Below the pieces are notes generated by a model, which ran no database searches, was not told where the DNA came from, and saw nothing but the letters and a program-made list of their open reading frames with translations. Below are positions 16,985 to 26,253 of a DNA stretch of 64,000 nt, piece by piece (the first letter of the stretch is position 1; each line of letters opens with the position of its first letter). The DNA is taken from contig DBCO01000003.1 of the NCBI GenBank assembly GCA_002293145.1, positions 1,270 through 65,269 of the forward strand, read 5' to 3'. Made by a program: the position numbers and the translations under genes. Origin of the DNA: Akkermansiaceae bacterium UBA956 (lineage in GTDB: Bacteria; Verrucomicrobiota; Verrucomicrobiia; Verrucomicrobiales; Akkermansiaceae).

Positions 16985-19018
16985 ATGAATTCTCTCTTTT
17001 CATTACTCGCCGTTACGGGCTCGGAGACAGCGGCGATGGGCACTCTCGACATCGTGCTTTTCCTCGTTGCCGTTGTTGGCGTAATCGCTTTCGGCATCCG
17101 CCAAGGAAACAAAGAAACCGCGGGTGAAACACAATCAGGCGGTGCCGCAGGATACTTCCTCGCAGGCCGCGGACTTACTTGGTGGTTGGTCGGCTTTTCG
17201 CTGATCGCCGCAAACATTTCGACGGAACAGTTCGTCGGCATGTCTGGTCAAGCCGCTGACTGGCTTGGTATGGCTATCGCTTCCTATGAATGGATGGCTG
17301 CTGTGACCCTCGTCGTCACAGCGTTTGTGTTCCTACCAAAACTATTGCGCTGCGGTATTTACACCATTCCTGAGTTCCTCGAATACCGCTACGGTGTGTT
17401 CTCGCGTTCAGTGATGGCTGTTAGCACGCTGATCATTCTCGTCGGTGTACCAACCGCATCGGTAATCTATTCTGGCGCCAAAGTGGTATCGGTGTTCTTC
17501 CACGACATTTCTGTCGCGGGTTTGGACCTCGGATCGATCACAGTTGGCTGCTGGATCATCGGCGGTTCTGCTGCCATCTATGTTTTTGTAGGTGGTCTCA
17601 AAGCATGCGCATGGACCGACTTGATCTGGGGTGCAGCGCTCATTGTCGGCGGCGGTGTCGTAATGTGGTTAGCATTTGGAGCCATGAAAGATGCCGACCC
17701 GAATGAGCTCATCCTCACCAAAGTCAACAATTCTTCCGCTACCGTTGAAGACATCAGAAACGCTGGTGCTTATGAACGCTTTGTTTTACTCAATGATGGC
17801 AAAGACCATGAAGCCGTTGCCGTTGCTGGTGAAAACCTCGAGGGCGGCAAGCTGCACATGAAGCGCCCGATCACAGACCCTGCGATTCCATGGACTGCTC
17901 TCATGTTAGGATTGTGGATTCCTAACTTTTTCTATTGGGGACTCAATCAATACATCGTGCAACGGACTCTCGGATCGAAGTCCCTCGCCGAAGGTCAGAA
18001 GGGTATTATTTTTGCTGCTGCACTCAAACTGATCATTCCTTTCATCGTCGTCATCCCTGGTATTCTTTGCTTCAACCTGTATCGCGTAGACCTCGCAGGG
18101 GAAGCTACAAAGAAAAACGCACCCATGATCGAAGCAATCACCCAAGGTGAAGCCACGGTCTATCCATTCGCAGAGAACTTTGCGAAAACCAATCCCGAGC
18201 AAGCTGCGACCGTTCTGGCCCACAATGCCAAGATCGCCGGTGTGCCCGTTCCGACAACGAACAACTCACCCGCTGCTCTCGCGACAGCGAACAACGACAT
18301 CGTCAGTGCCAGCAGCGCCAACAAGGGCAATAAGCTCATCGGCTATGACTACGATGCCGCCTTCCCGATCTTGCTACGTAATCTGATGAAACCCGGCATC
18401 ACTTGGTTTGTGCTCGCAGCGATCTTTGGTGCTGTTGTTTCCTCATTGGCATCCATGCTGAACTCTGCGGCCACGATCGCAACAATGGACATTTTCCAGA
18501 AGTTCAAGAAAGACGCAACGCAAGACCAATTGGTCAATGCAGGTAAATGCTTCACCTTATTGTTCGTGCTGATCGCTTGCATCATCGCACCGTTCCTCGG
18601 CAATCCTGCGTTTGGCGGTATCTTTACCATCATCCAAGAATTCCAAGGATTCATCAGCCCAGGCATCCTCGCTGTGTTCCTCTTCGGGTTCCTCGCTCCA
18701 CGCACACCACGCTACTTCGGCTGGCTTGGCATCATCATCAACATCGTTCTCTACGGAGCGATTAAATGGTTCGTAGGACCAGCACTCTGCAACAACGGCA
18801 TGTGGTTTGCTTCCGAAATCACATTCCTCGACCGCATGAGTATCTGCTTCCTCGTGATTGTCCTCATCGGAGTGATTCTCAACTTCGTCAATCCACTCCA
18901 AACTCCAGCGAAGCTTCCCGTATCGGAAACCATCGCACTCGAGTCGTCCAAAGTTGCCAAGATTGGCGGTGTCGCGGTGATCGCCGCCATGCTCGTCCTC
19001 TACTACATCTACTGGTAA
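16985..19018 (+). CDS. Sodium/solute symporter (SSS family), probably a sugar transporter
   Basis: The protein has 677 residues and about 14 hydrophobic segments. Typical SSS features are ISTEQFVGMSGQAADWLGMA near residue 80 and AAIFGAVVSSLASMLNSAATI near residue 480, which carries the conserved Ser residues that coordinate Na+. It resembles the SglT-type sugar carriers. A hydrophilic insertion of about 80 residues (around 395-460) is larger than usual. Its position directly after the mutarotase and before the GH2 beta-galactosidase suggests import of galactose, fucose or a related monosaccharide. A strong terminator follows. Confidence 0.9.
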   Translation: MNSLFSLLAVTGSETAAMGTLDIVLFLVAVVGVIAFGIRQGNKETAGETQSGGAAGYFLAGRGLTWWLVGFSLIAANISTEQFVGMSGQAADWLGMAIASYEWMAAVTLVVTAFVFLPKLLRCGIYTIPEFLEYRYGVFSRSVMAVSTLIILVGVPTASVIYSGAKVVSVFFHDISVAGLDLGSITVGCWIIGGSAAIYVFVGGLKACAWTDLIWGAALIVGGGVVMWLAFGAMKDADPNELILTKVNNSSATVEDIRNAGAYERFVLLNDGKDHEAVAVAGENLEGGKLHMKRPITDPAIPWTALMLGLWIPNFFYWGLNQYIVQRTLGSKSLAEGQKGIIFAAALKLIIPFIVVIPGILCFNLYRVDLAGEATKKNAPMIEAITQGEATVYPFAENFAKTNPEQAATVLAHNAKIAGVPVPTTNNSPAALATANNDIVSASSANKGNKLIGYDYDAAFPILLRNLMKPGITWFVLAAIFGAVVSSLASMLNSAATIATMDIFQKFKKDATQDQLVNAGKCFTLLFVLIACIIAPFLGNPAFGGIFTIIQEFQGFISPGILAVFLFGFLAPRTPRYFGWLGIIINIVLYGAIKWFVGPALCNNGMWFASEITFLDRMSICFLVIVLIGVILNFVNPLQTPAKLPVSETIALESSKVAKIGGVAVIAAMLVLYYIYW

Positions 19019-19037
19019 TCTGACCTGAATTTTCCCT

Positions 19038-19070
19038 GCCCTGCCTTTGCAAAAAGGCGGGGCATTTTCT
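19038..19070 (+). terminator. Rho-independent terminator after the symporter gene
   Basis: An 11-bp stem (19038-19048 / 19053-19063) with one G-T wobble closes a GCAA tetraloop and is followed by ATTTTCTTTT. It ends the fucI-to-symporter run. Confidence 0.9.
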
Positions 19071-19117
19071 TTTACAAGCGCGCAATTCTGCGTTACTACT
19101 CAACCATCCACTTCGCC

Positions 19118-22100
19118 ATGAAACGACTTCTATCTTTTCTTATTCTCAGCACTCTTCTCCATGGCCAGCAGGCCGATTGGGAGAACCAAGCCGTTTTTCG
19201 TATCAACAAGGAAGCTCCTCGCTCCACTTCGATGCCATTTCCTAGCAAGGAAGCTGCCAATGGCAAACTTCGTCTTGAATCCCCATGGTGCAAGCTCCTC
19301 AACGGCAACTGGAAGTTTCATCACACCGGCAATCCTACCACGCGCCCGCAAGGATTCGAAGCAGTGACGTTCGATGACTCTGCGTGGAAAGAAATTCCCG
19401 TCCCAGCAAACTGGCAACTCCATGGCTACGGCGCACCTTTGTACACGAACATTACCTATCCATTCGCGAAAAATCCACCGTTTGTGATGGGCGAACCGCC
19501 ACAGCATTTTACCAATTTCCCTGTCGATAATCGTAACCAAGTGGGCTCCTATCGCACCAAGTTCACACTACCCACCGAGTGGAAAGGCCGTCGCACCGCC
19601 ATCGTTTTTGGCGGCGTCGATTCCGCATTTTATCTGTGGCTCAACGGCAAAAAAGTCGGCTATTCCGAAGACTCTCGCACCCCCGCTGAGTTCGATCTTA
19701 CATCTTATCTGCAAGAGGGCGAAAACCTGCTAGCGATCGAAGTCTATCAGTATTCCGACGCTTCCTATCTCGAAGATCAGGACATGTTCCGCCTCTCAGG
19801 CATTTTCCGTGATGTCTACCTGTGGTCATCCGCAGCGGTCGATCTCCGTGATTTCTGGATCAAAGCGGGATTGACCGACGATTACAAAACGGGCACTTTG
19901 GAATTCATCGCGGATGTGAGCAACAAGTCCGATGCCGAAGCCAAAGTCAGTGTTTTGTTAGAACTGACTGCACCCGATAACAGCAAGATCTCGTTGCCCA
20001 ATATTGATCTCACAATAGCCGCCAACAAGACAGCGCAGCAAACGGTGAAAGTCGATCGCATCGAAAACGTCAAACCATGGTCCGCGGAATTACCGCACTT
20101 ATATGCATATGAAATCACCGTCAAAGATGCAGCTGGCAACGTCATCGCTGTGCTCACAGGTAAAACTGGATTCCGTCGCAATGAAATCAAGAATGGCCAA
20201 TTTCTTCACAATGGTCAGCCGATTTTGATCAAAGGAGTAAACCGCCACGATCACCATCATCTCACCGGTCACTATGTGAAACGCGATGATATCAAGGCCG
20301 ACTTGCTGCAAATGAAACGCGCGAATATCAATGCCGTCCGCACCGCACATTACCCGAACGATCCCGCACTCGTCGAACTCTGCGATGAACTCGGATTCTA
20401 CGTCGTTGCCGAAGCGAACATCGAGTCACACGGAATGGGCTATGATGCAGCCTCACTTGCCAAAGATCCAAGTTGGTATGAAGCGCATCTTGATCGCATG
20501 AAAAATCTGCTAGAACGCGACAAAAACCATCCCTGCATCGTCTTGTGGTCGATGGGCAACGAAGCAGGCGATGGCGAAAATTTCGTTAAGATGTCGCAGT
20601 GGATTAAACAGCGCGATCCCTCACGGCCTGTGCATTATGAGCGCGCCCAGCGTGCCGAACATGTTGATCTTTTTGCACCGATGTATGCCAGCGTAACAGA
20701 GAGCGAAAAGTATTGCCGTGACGAAGAGAAGAAGCCGATTTCTCAACAGCGTCCGCTGATTCAGTGTGAATACAACCACACCATGGGCAATTCCAGCGGC
20801 AACCTCATTGACTACTGGAATCTCATGCGCAAAGAGCGACTCCTTCAAGGTGGCTTCATCTGGGATTGGAAGGACCAAGGCATTCTCAGCAGCAAACACA
20901 AAATGACGGATTGCGAGGACCGATCAGGCAAGAAGCTCACCGTGCGCATGCTTGGCCTCATGGATGCGAAAGAAGGGCTCTACGCAGGTGGAACGACGGT
21001 GGAGCATTGTGAGGCGCTTAATATGGGCGGCTCACTTACCTTGATCGCTGAGGCTCGTCTCAATAATACCGGCGGCAGCATCGGTGGCCAGCCTCTCATT
21101 GCTAAGGGCGACACCTCATACTCGTTGAAAATTTCTGATACCGGTAAGCTGGAGTTTTTCATCTACGATAACGGAAAATGGCACAGCATCAGCGCTGATC
21201 TTCCAGCAAATGCCGCATCGCAATTCCATACCTATGCCGGCATCTATGATGGCCAAACTCTGCGCCTTGTGATCGATAAGCAAGTCGTCGCAACTACACC
21301 ATGCACCGCAAAAATCACACCCAACACCATGGACCTCGGCATCGCGATTGATACCGAAGAAACCGCTCGTAAACTCAATGGAGCCATCCGTCGCGCGATT
21401 GTGTATGGTCGTGCATTATCACCTGATCTAACAACTGCTGCGCCAGAAGACGCCATCGTTTTGTTGGATTTCACCAAAGACGCAGAGAAGCCCAAGGCAC
21501 AGAAATTTTTCGCTTATGGTGGTGATTTCAATGATCGACCCACAGACCGCTCATTCTGCTGCAATGGACTCGTGCAGCCGAACCTTCGTCCTGCTCCGCA
21601 CTTTGAGGAAGTCAAAACCATCTATCAGGAAATCCACACCACGACCGTGGATATGACCAAGCCAGATTTACAGATCAAGGTCTACAACGAATCGTTTTTC
21701 CGTTCACTCGACTACGTTACGGCCTCATGGAAGCTTTTGAAAAATGGATTACCTGTCGGTCAAGGTGAACTGGCGTTGCCCAACCTAGCACCACAGGCAT
21801 CTCAAACCATCACGGTAGCAACCAATCACACACCCGAGGAAGGTGCCGAGTATTTTTTCCGAGTTCGATACGATCATGCTGAGCCAACTGCATGGTATGA
21901 CAAAGGGCAACCCGTGGCATGGAATGAATTCCCGCTGCCTTGGACAACGCGCCAGCCCGCCAAAACGCGCGAGTCAAAAGAGCTGGCCTCTTTTAGCGAA
22001 AATGGACAGGAAATCATCGTAAAAAGTCGTCGCGTCACAGCTGTGATTAGTAAAAAAACAGGCGTCTTGAGCTCGATCAGGGATCTCGATTTTGAATGGC

Positions 22101-22984
22101 TTCGAAGCCCCTTGAGCTTGAATTTTTGGCGTCCTACCACCAACAATGATGAGGGAGCCAAGCTCGATCACAATCTCAAGGTCTGGCAATATGCTGGTGC
22201 CCGTGCTACGGCCTCAAGCGTGAAGGCAGTTAAAGACGGCAACGATGTTTTAGTTACCGCTGAAATCAACATTCCGGCAGGTAAGAGCAGCGCCACCATA
22301 ATCTATCGCTTTACGGGGACCGACCAATGCATCGTAAAAACACTATTCCGTGCTGATCAATTGCCCACCATTCCACGCATCGGCTTCAGCGCCCATGTTT
22401 CCTCGCGAAATGGTTCACTCGAGTGGTATGGTAAAGGCCCTCACGAGAACTACAACGACCGCCAAACAGGCTCTTGGACTACACTGCACAGTGGCTACGT
22501 GCCTAACATGTTTTTCCGCTATCTTGATCCACAGGAATCAGGCCAACGCACGGGCATTCGCTGGGCGAAACTTGGTTCACCCGATTCACCCAAAGCCTTG
22601 CGCATCGATGCACAAGGCGCTGATTTGTTAGAGATCTCCTGCTATCCCTGCTCGGTGCAAGATGTGACTCTTGCCGCTCACCCATCCAGTCTTGCTCAAC
22701 GCGATTTTTTCACTCTCAACATCGACCATAAGCACTCGGGACTAGGGGGAACAGATTCATGGGGGGCCACCGCGCTGCCTCACTATCAACTTCCCTCCAA
22801 AAAAGAATATGAATGGTCGTTGCTTCTCAGCTTTGACGAAGTCCCCGTGATCATGCCCAAGGCCCCGATTCGTCGACTCCCCGGCTTGACACCAGGATTA
22901 CCACCGGGCGCGGGCAATCCATTGCCCAGCGCCACGGCACCGAGTGCTCCAAAAGCAACCGACAACAACACAACTCCTCAGTAA
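19118..22984 (+). CDS. Secreted GH2 beta-galactosidase with a LamG-like insertion
   Basis: This is a 1288-residue LacZ-type enzyme with a signal peptide (MKRLLSFLILSTLLHG). The sugar-binding, immunoglobulin-like and TIM-barrel domains occupy about 30-630; the acid/base Glu is at 482 in WSMGNEAG and the nucleophile Glu at about 551 in QCEYNHTMGN. Residues about 638-774 form a concanavalin/LamG-3 domain (LIAEARLNNTGGSIGG, AGIYDGQTLRLVID) inserted before the C-terminal beta-galactosidase small domain, which makes it about 260 residues longer than LacZ. The extreme tail is Pro/Ala-rich. It probably hydrolyses terminal beta-galactosides of algal or host glycans outside the cytoplasm, next to the sugar importer. 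Confidence 0.9.
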   Translation: MKRLLSFLILSTLLHGQQADWENQAVFRINKEAPRSTSMPFPSKEAANGKLRLESPWCKLLNGNWKFHHTGNPTTRPQGFEAVTFDDSAWKEIPVPANWQLHGYGAPLYTNITYPFAKNPPFVMGEPPQHFTNFPVDNRNQVGSYRTKFTLPTEWKGRRTAIVFGGVDSAFYLWLNGKKVGYSEDSRTPAEFDLTSYLQEGENLLAIEVYQYSDASYLEDQDMFRLSGIFRDVYLWSSAAVDLRDFWIKAGLTDDYKTGTLEFIADVSNKSDAEAKVSVLLELTAPDNSKISLPNIDLTIAANKTAQQTVKVDRIENVKPWSAELPHLYAYEITVKDAAGNVIAVLTGKTGFRRNEIKNGQFLHNGQPILIKGVNRHDHHHLTGHYVKRDDIKADLLQMKRANINAVRTAHYPNDPALVELCDELGFYVVAEANIESHGMGYDAASLAKDPSWYEAHLDRMKNLLERDKNHPCIVLWSMGNEAGDGENFVKMSQWIKQRDPSRPVHYERAQRAEHVDLFAPMYASVTESEKYCRDEEKKPISQQRPLIQCEYNHTMGNSSGNLIDYWNLMRKERLLQGGFIWDWKDQGILSSKHKMTDCEDRSGKKLTVRMLGLMDAKEGLYAGGTTVEHCEALNMGGSLTLIAEARLNNTGGSIGGQPLIAKGDTSYSLKISDTGKLEFFIYDNGKWHSISADLPANAASQFHTYAGIYDGQTLRLVIDKQVVATTPCTAKITPNTMDLGIAIDTEETARKLNGAIRRAIVYGRALSPDLTTAAPEDAIVLLDFTKDAEKPKAQKFFAYGGDFNDRPTDRSFCCNGLVQPNLRPAPHFEEVKTIYQEIHTTTVDMTKPDLQIKVYNESFFRSLDYVTASWKLLKNGLPVGQGELALPNLAPQASQTITVATNHTPEEGAEYFFRVRYDHAEPTAWYDKGQPVAWNEFPLPWTTRQPAKTRESKELASFSENGQEIIVKSRRVTAVISKKTGVLSSIRDLDFEWLRSPLSLNFWRPTTNNDEGAKLDHNLKVWQYAGARATASSVKAVKDGNDVLVTAEINIPAGKSSATIIYRFTGTDQCIVKTLFRADQLPTIPRIGFSAHVSSRNGSLEWYGKGPHENYNDRQTGSWTTLHSGYVPNMFFRYLDPQESGQRTGIRWAKLGSPDSPKALRIDAQGADLLEISCYPCSVQDVTLAAHPSSLAQRDFFTLNIDHKHSGLGGTDSWGATALPHYQLPSKKEYEWSLLLSFDEVPVIMPKAPIRRLPGLTPGLPPGAGNPLPSATAPSAPKATDNNTTPQ

Positions 22985-23004
22985 TCATTGATTTGCAAAC
23001 CCCG

Positions 23005-23682
23005 ATGTCCATTTCCGCTATCATCGTCGCAGCTGGTTCATCACGCCGTATGGGTTTTGATAAACTCAGTGCCCCTCTCCTTGGTAAAGCTGTCTTGCTA
23101 CGAACGGTCGAGGCCTTTTGCGCAGCGCCTAGCATTGATGAGGTTTTCGTCGTAAGCCCGAAAGAACGTTTTGCTGATTTGTTAGGATGTAAGTTTCCTA
23201 AACCTGTACATCAAGTGGACGGCGGCGCAGATCGACAAGACTCCGTGGAGAAGGGCTTGCATGCATTGCCGCAGGGAACAACGATCGTCGCTGTTCACGA
23301 TGGTGCGCGACCCATGATCGCTGTCGATGCCATTGAAGATTGCATTCAATCGGCACGACAATATGGCGCTAGCACATTGGCACGACGTGTGACTGAAACA
23401 TTGAAAAGATCCGATTCTGAAGGCTTTGTGCGCAGTGGCGTAGATCGTGATAATCTTTGGTTCATGGAGACACCGCAATGCTTTCAGGTGAACGTTTTGC
23501 GTGGCGCCTACATGCAAGTTCGTGAGAAAAATCACCTAGTCACGGATGAAGTATCTGCTGTAGAGTTACTCGGTGCTTCTACCCATATTGTGGAATCACG
23601 CAAGCCGAACATCAAAATTACACTACCGAGTGATCTGGATATGGCAGCGTATCTTCTCAACAAAGAAAACTCTCCACTCTGA
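23005..23682 (+). CDS. ispD: 2-C-methyl-D-erythritol 4-phosphate cytidylyltransferase
   Basis: The 225-residue protein carries the IspD signature: AAGSSRRMGFDK at residues 10-21 for CTP binding, AVHDGARPMI near 97, the TPQCF segment near 155 and LVTDEVSAVE near 180. It activates MEP with CTP in the non-mevalonate isoprenoid pathway. An in-frame TTG at 22993 exists, but the ATG at 23005 begins at the expected N-terminus (MSISAIIVAAG). It overlaps no neighbour and is 9 bases before the M16 peptidase gene. Confidence 0.95.
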   Translation: MSISAIIVAAGSSRRMGFDKLSAPLLGKAVLLRTVEAFCAAPSIDEVFVVSPKERFADLLGCKFPKPVHQVDGGADRQDSVEKGLHALPQGTTIVAVHDGARPMIAVDAIEDCIQSARQYGASTLARRVTETLKRSDSEGFVRSGVDRDNLWFMETPQCFQVNVLRGAYMQVREKNHLVTDEVSAVELLGASTHIVESRKPNIKITLPSDLDMAAYLLNKENSPL

Positions 23683-23691
23683 GCCCATCTC

Positions 23692-24927
23692 ATGCACCAA
23701 CCTTATCATTGGCAACACCTCGCCAACGGCATGCGCCTCGCCACTGCCAGCATGCCCGCTTCCGAGTGCGCAACTTTTGCCATCTATATCCCAGCTGGCT
23801 CGCGACACGATCCACCCAAGCAAGCGGGTTTGGCGCATTTCATGGAGCACATGGCATTCAAGGGCACAGCGAGACGTTCGGCTCGTGAGTTAACGATGCA
23901 ACTGGAAAGCTCAGGAGCACAGTCGAATGCCTCGACTTCAGAAGATCATATCATTTACGATGCGCGCGGTGATGCCTCATCGCTACCACTCCTTGCCGAT
24001 ATTCTTAGCGACATGGTATGGCACTCATCGCTACCTCCACGCGAGATAGCACTCGAGCGTGATGTAATCCATGAGGAAATCACCATGTATGAAGAATCTC
24101 CCGGTGATCACATCAGCGATCTTATTTCTCAAGCACTGTGGTCTCCTGATCCGTTAGGCTCACCAATCACGGGGACGCATAAGTCGCTCGATACCATTAC
24201 CCGCAATCATCTTTTTTCCTTCAGTCAAAAAAATCACTTTCGCTCCGATATCGTGATCGCAGCTGCTGGACCCTACAGTCCGGCGGAATTCGCTCAAATC
24301 ATCGGCCCCTATCTTCCGCAGGAAACCACAAAACCACCAGCTAAAGCCAAACCATTTGTTGTAGGAAAAGCCACAAACCCTAACATTGTGCAACATCGCG
24401 AGACCGAGCAATTGCAGTTAGCCATCGCCTATCACACAGCTGGTCGTCATGATCAAACGCGGCATGCCTTGCGCTTGCTCTCGATCATCCTCGGCGAGTC
24501 CACCAGCTCTCGGTTGTTTCAGCGATTGCGCGAGGAGCAAGGATTTTGCTATCAAATCTCCTGTGATCTCGCCTTTTTTGAAGATACAGGATGCCTAGAA
24601 ATCAGCGCCGGGTTAGACCCCGAGTGCCGAGAACAAGCGATGCTGGCCATCAATGCAGAGCTCGAGCAGCTCATCAAAGTAGGTCCTAATGAGGAAGAAC
24701 TAGCCCGCGCTAAAAAAGTCGCGATCACAGCCAACAAGCTCGCCTTGGAATCCACAGGTGCCCACATGGCATGGGCCGCGGAAGGCCTGATGTTTGATGG
24801 TGAAATTGTCAGCCCCAAAGTCTCACGTGAGCGCTTACTTCCTGTCACAGCAGATGACGTGCGTCGCGTCGCTAGACAGATCTTTGTCCCGAACAACCGC
24901 GCCACAGCAGAAATTCGCGCGCTATGA
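23692..24927 (+). CDS. M16 family zinc peptidase
   Basis: The 411-residue protein is of the processing-peptidase/PqqL type. The inverted zinc motif HFMEH lies near residue 45 in AGLAHFMEHMAFKGTARRS, and the third ligand Glu about 75 residues later in the ERDVIHEEI helix. A second, inactive M16 domain occupies the C-terminal half (RLFQRLREEQGFCYQISCD). No signal peptide is visible, so it is probably cytoplasmic. M16 enzymes cut short peptides, but the natural substrate is unknown. It ends 19 bases from the convergent zinc-ribbon gene. Confidence 0.9.
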   Translation: MHQPYHWQHLANGMRLATASMPASECATFAIYIPAGSRHDPPKQAGLAHFMEHMAFKGTARRSARELTMQLESSGAQSNASTSEDHIIYDARGDASSLPLLADILSDMVWHSSLPPREIALERDVIHEEITMYEESPGDHISDLISQALWSPDPLGSPITGTHKSLDTITRNHLFSFSQKNHFRSDIVIAAAGPYSPAEFAQIIGPYLPQETTKPPAKAKPFVVGKATNPNIVQHRETEQLQLAIAYHTAGRHDQTRHALRLLSIILGESTSSRLFQRLREEQGFCYQISCDLAFFEDTGCLEISAGLDPECREQAMLAINAELEQLIKVGPNEEELARAKKVAITANKLALESTGAHMAWAAEGLMFDGEIVSPKVSRERLLPVTADDVRRVARQIFVPNNRATAEIRAL

Positions 24928-24946
24928 AGTCTTTCACCGATCTCGT

Positions 24947-26245
24947 TTACTTCGGCAAATCCTTCACCCAACCGGTTTCGACGATGGATTCGATCAATAC
25001 CTGTGATTTTTGGCTGTCCTCATTTTCATGGCGTACACGCAAGATCATCGGACGCGATTGTTCATCAGGAAAAAGCCGCAACTGATTGCCCAGCGCGGAA
25101 CCACGCTTCACATACCCATGGAGTAAGGTAGATCCATCGATCGCGACCAAACGATATGATTGCCATTCTTTTTCCTCTTCTTTTGGGAAATCGAAATTAT
25201 AATACGCCTCGGATTCTACCATGGCTCGAATCTCTACCGGCTGCGTAGTGCAATTTTCCCGAATGCTTTCAAAGCTCATCTCACACCATCCCACCCACGA
25301 TTCCCAATCGATACGAAATTCTTTTTCATCGTGGATTAGATGGATTTGACGTTGATCATAATCAGCCGTTACGACAGTAGCAGAGAAAGAACCGCTCTCC
25401 TCGCTGAGCTCGATAGTGGATTGATCGATTGAGGAAAAGCCAAGAGTTGTGAATGGACTTTGCTTGTAATGAGCTGCCATTTTTTCTCTAAGACCAGGCG
25501 TATCGCGCAACCAGCGCATCATTTCGTCGGGGCTTTTCGCCGTCAGAAACGACATCACGCTTGACTCAATTTGTTGAAGCTCCTGCAAATATTTCTTCTG
25601 CGATTTGGCCTTTTCTGCATCAACTGGAGTAATCACCTCTGGCATTAGCGGAGTAGCAACTTGTGGCGAAACAACCACTTCTTGCGGCTTTTCATCACGC
25701 AGCTTCGATACCAAAATCCAACACAAGGCCATCAACAAAGCACCAATGACAGGTCCAAGCCACCAAGGCTTACGCTTCAACCTATGCTTTCTTCCAGGAT
25801 GCGAGGCGCGCTGTTGCCAAGTATCCTCCGCATTTGCACTATGCTTCTTACCCTTTCGTTTTTTCCATTCACCAGAGTGGCTAATTTTTTCAATCGGAGC
25901 TTCTTGATCGGCGGCCTGGTTCGGCCCTGAATCTTGATGCGACGAAGGAGATTTTTGATCATCGCGCACTGAAACTTCATCCACTTCAGGTATTGCTGGG
26001 GTGGCTAACACAACGAAAGCGGATTGATTGAGTGAATCTTTTAAGGGATCTTGCACGGGGCTTAGGTCATCCTGTGCTGTAGGCATACGCAACAACCGAT
26101 CGCAGCGCGGACAGACGATTCCCTTACCCTCGTAATCAGCAGGCACACGGAAAATAGCCCGGCAATCATCACAGACAAACGCATTCCAGCGTCGTCTATC
26201 AGTGGCTTGCTCCTTCACAGGTGGTTGAGATTTTTTTGCAGACAT
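24947..26245 (-). CDS. Zinc-ribbon membrane protein of unknown function
   Basis: The 432-residue protein starts with a cytoplasmic zinc ribbon (FVCDDCRAIF near residue 22 and GIVCPRCDRLL near 41). A charged linker follows, then one transmembrane helix at about 165-185 (WWLGPVIGALLMALCWILV) and a periplasmic C-terminal domain of about 240 residues with a mixed alpha/beta pattern and no recognised motif. Its start is 8 bases downstream of the stop region of nothing on its own strand, and it ends convergent with the M16 gene. The following PBP-like gene on the same strand lies upstream by transcription, with 8 bases between them, so both are probably one transcript. Confidence 0.6.
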   Translation of the reverse strand: MSAKKSQPPVKEQATDRRRWNAFVCDDCRAIFRVPADYEGKGIVCPRCDRLLRMPTAQDDLSPVQDPLKDSLNQSAFVVLATPAIPEVDEVSVRDDQKSPSSHQDSGPNQAADQEAPIEKISHSGEWKKRKGKKHSANAEDTWQQRASHPGRKHRLKRKPWWLGPVIGALLMALCWILVSKLRDEKPQEVVVSPQVATPLMPEVITPVDAEKAKSQKKYLQELQQIESSVMSFLTAKSPDEMMRWLRDTPGLREKMAAHYKQSPFTTLGFSSIDQSTIELSEESGSFSATVVTADYDQRQIHLIHDEKEFRIDWESWVGWCEMSFESIRENCTTQPVEIRAMVESEAYYNFDFPKEEEKEWQSYRLVAIDGSTLLHGYVKRGSALGNQLRLFPDEQSRPMILRVRHENEDSQKSQVLIESIVETGWVKDLPK

Positions 26246-26253
26246 AAGGAGCT

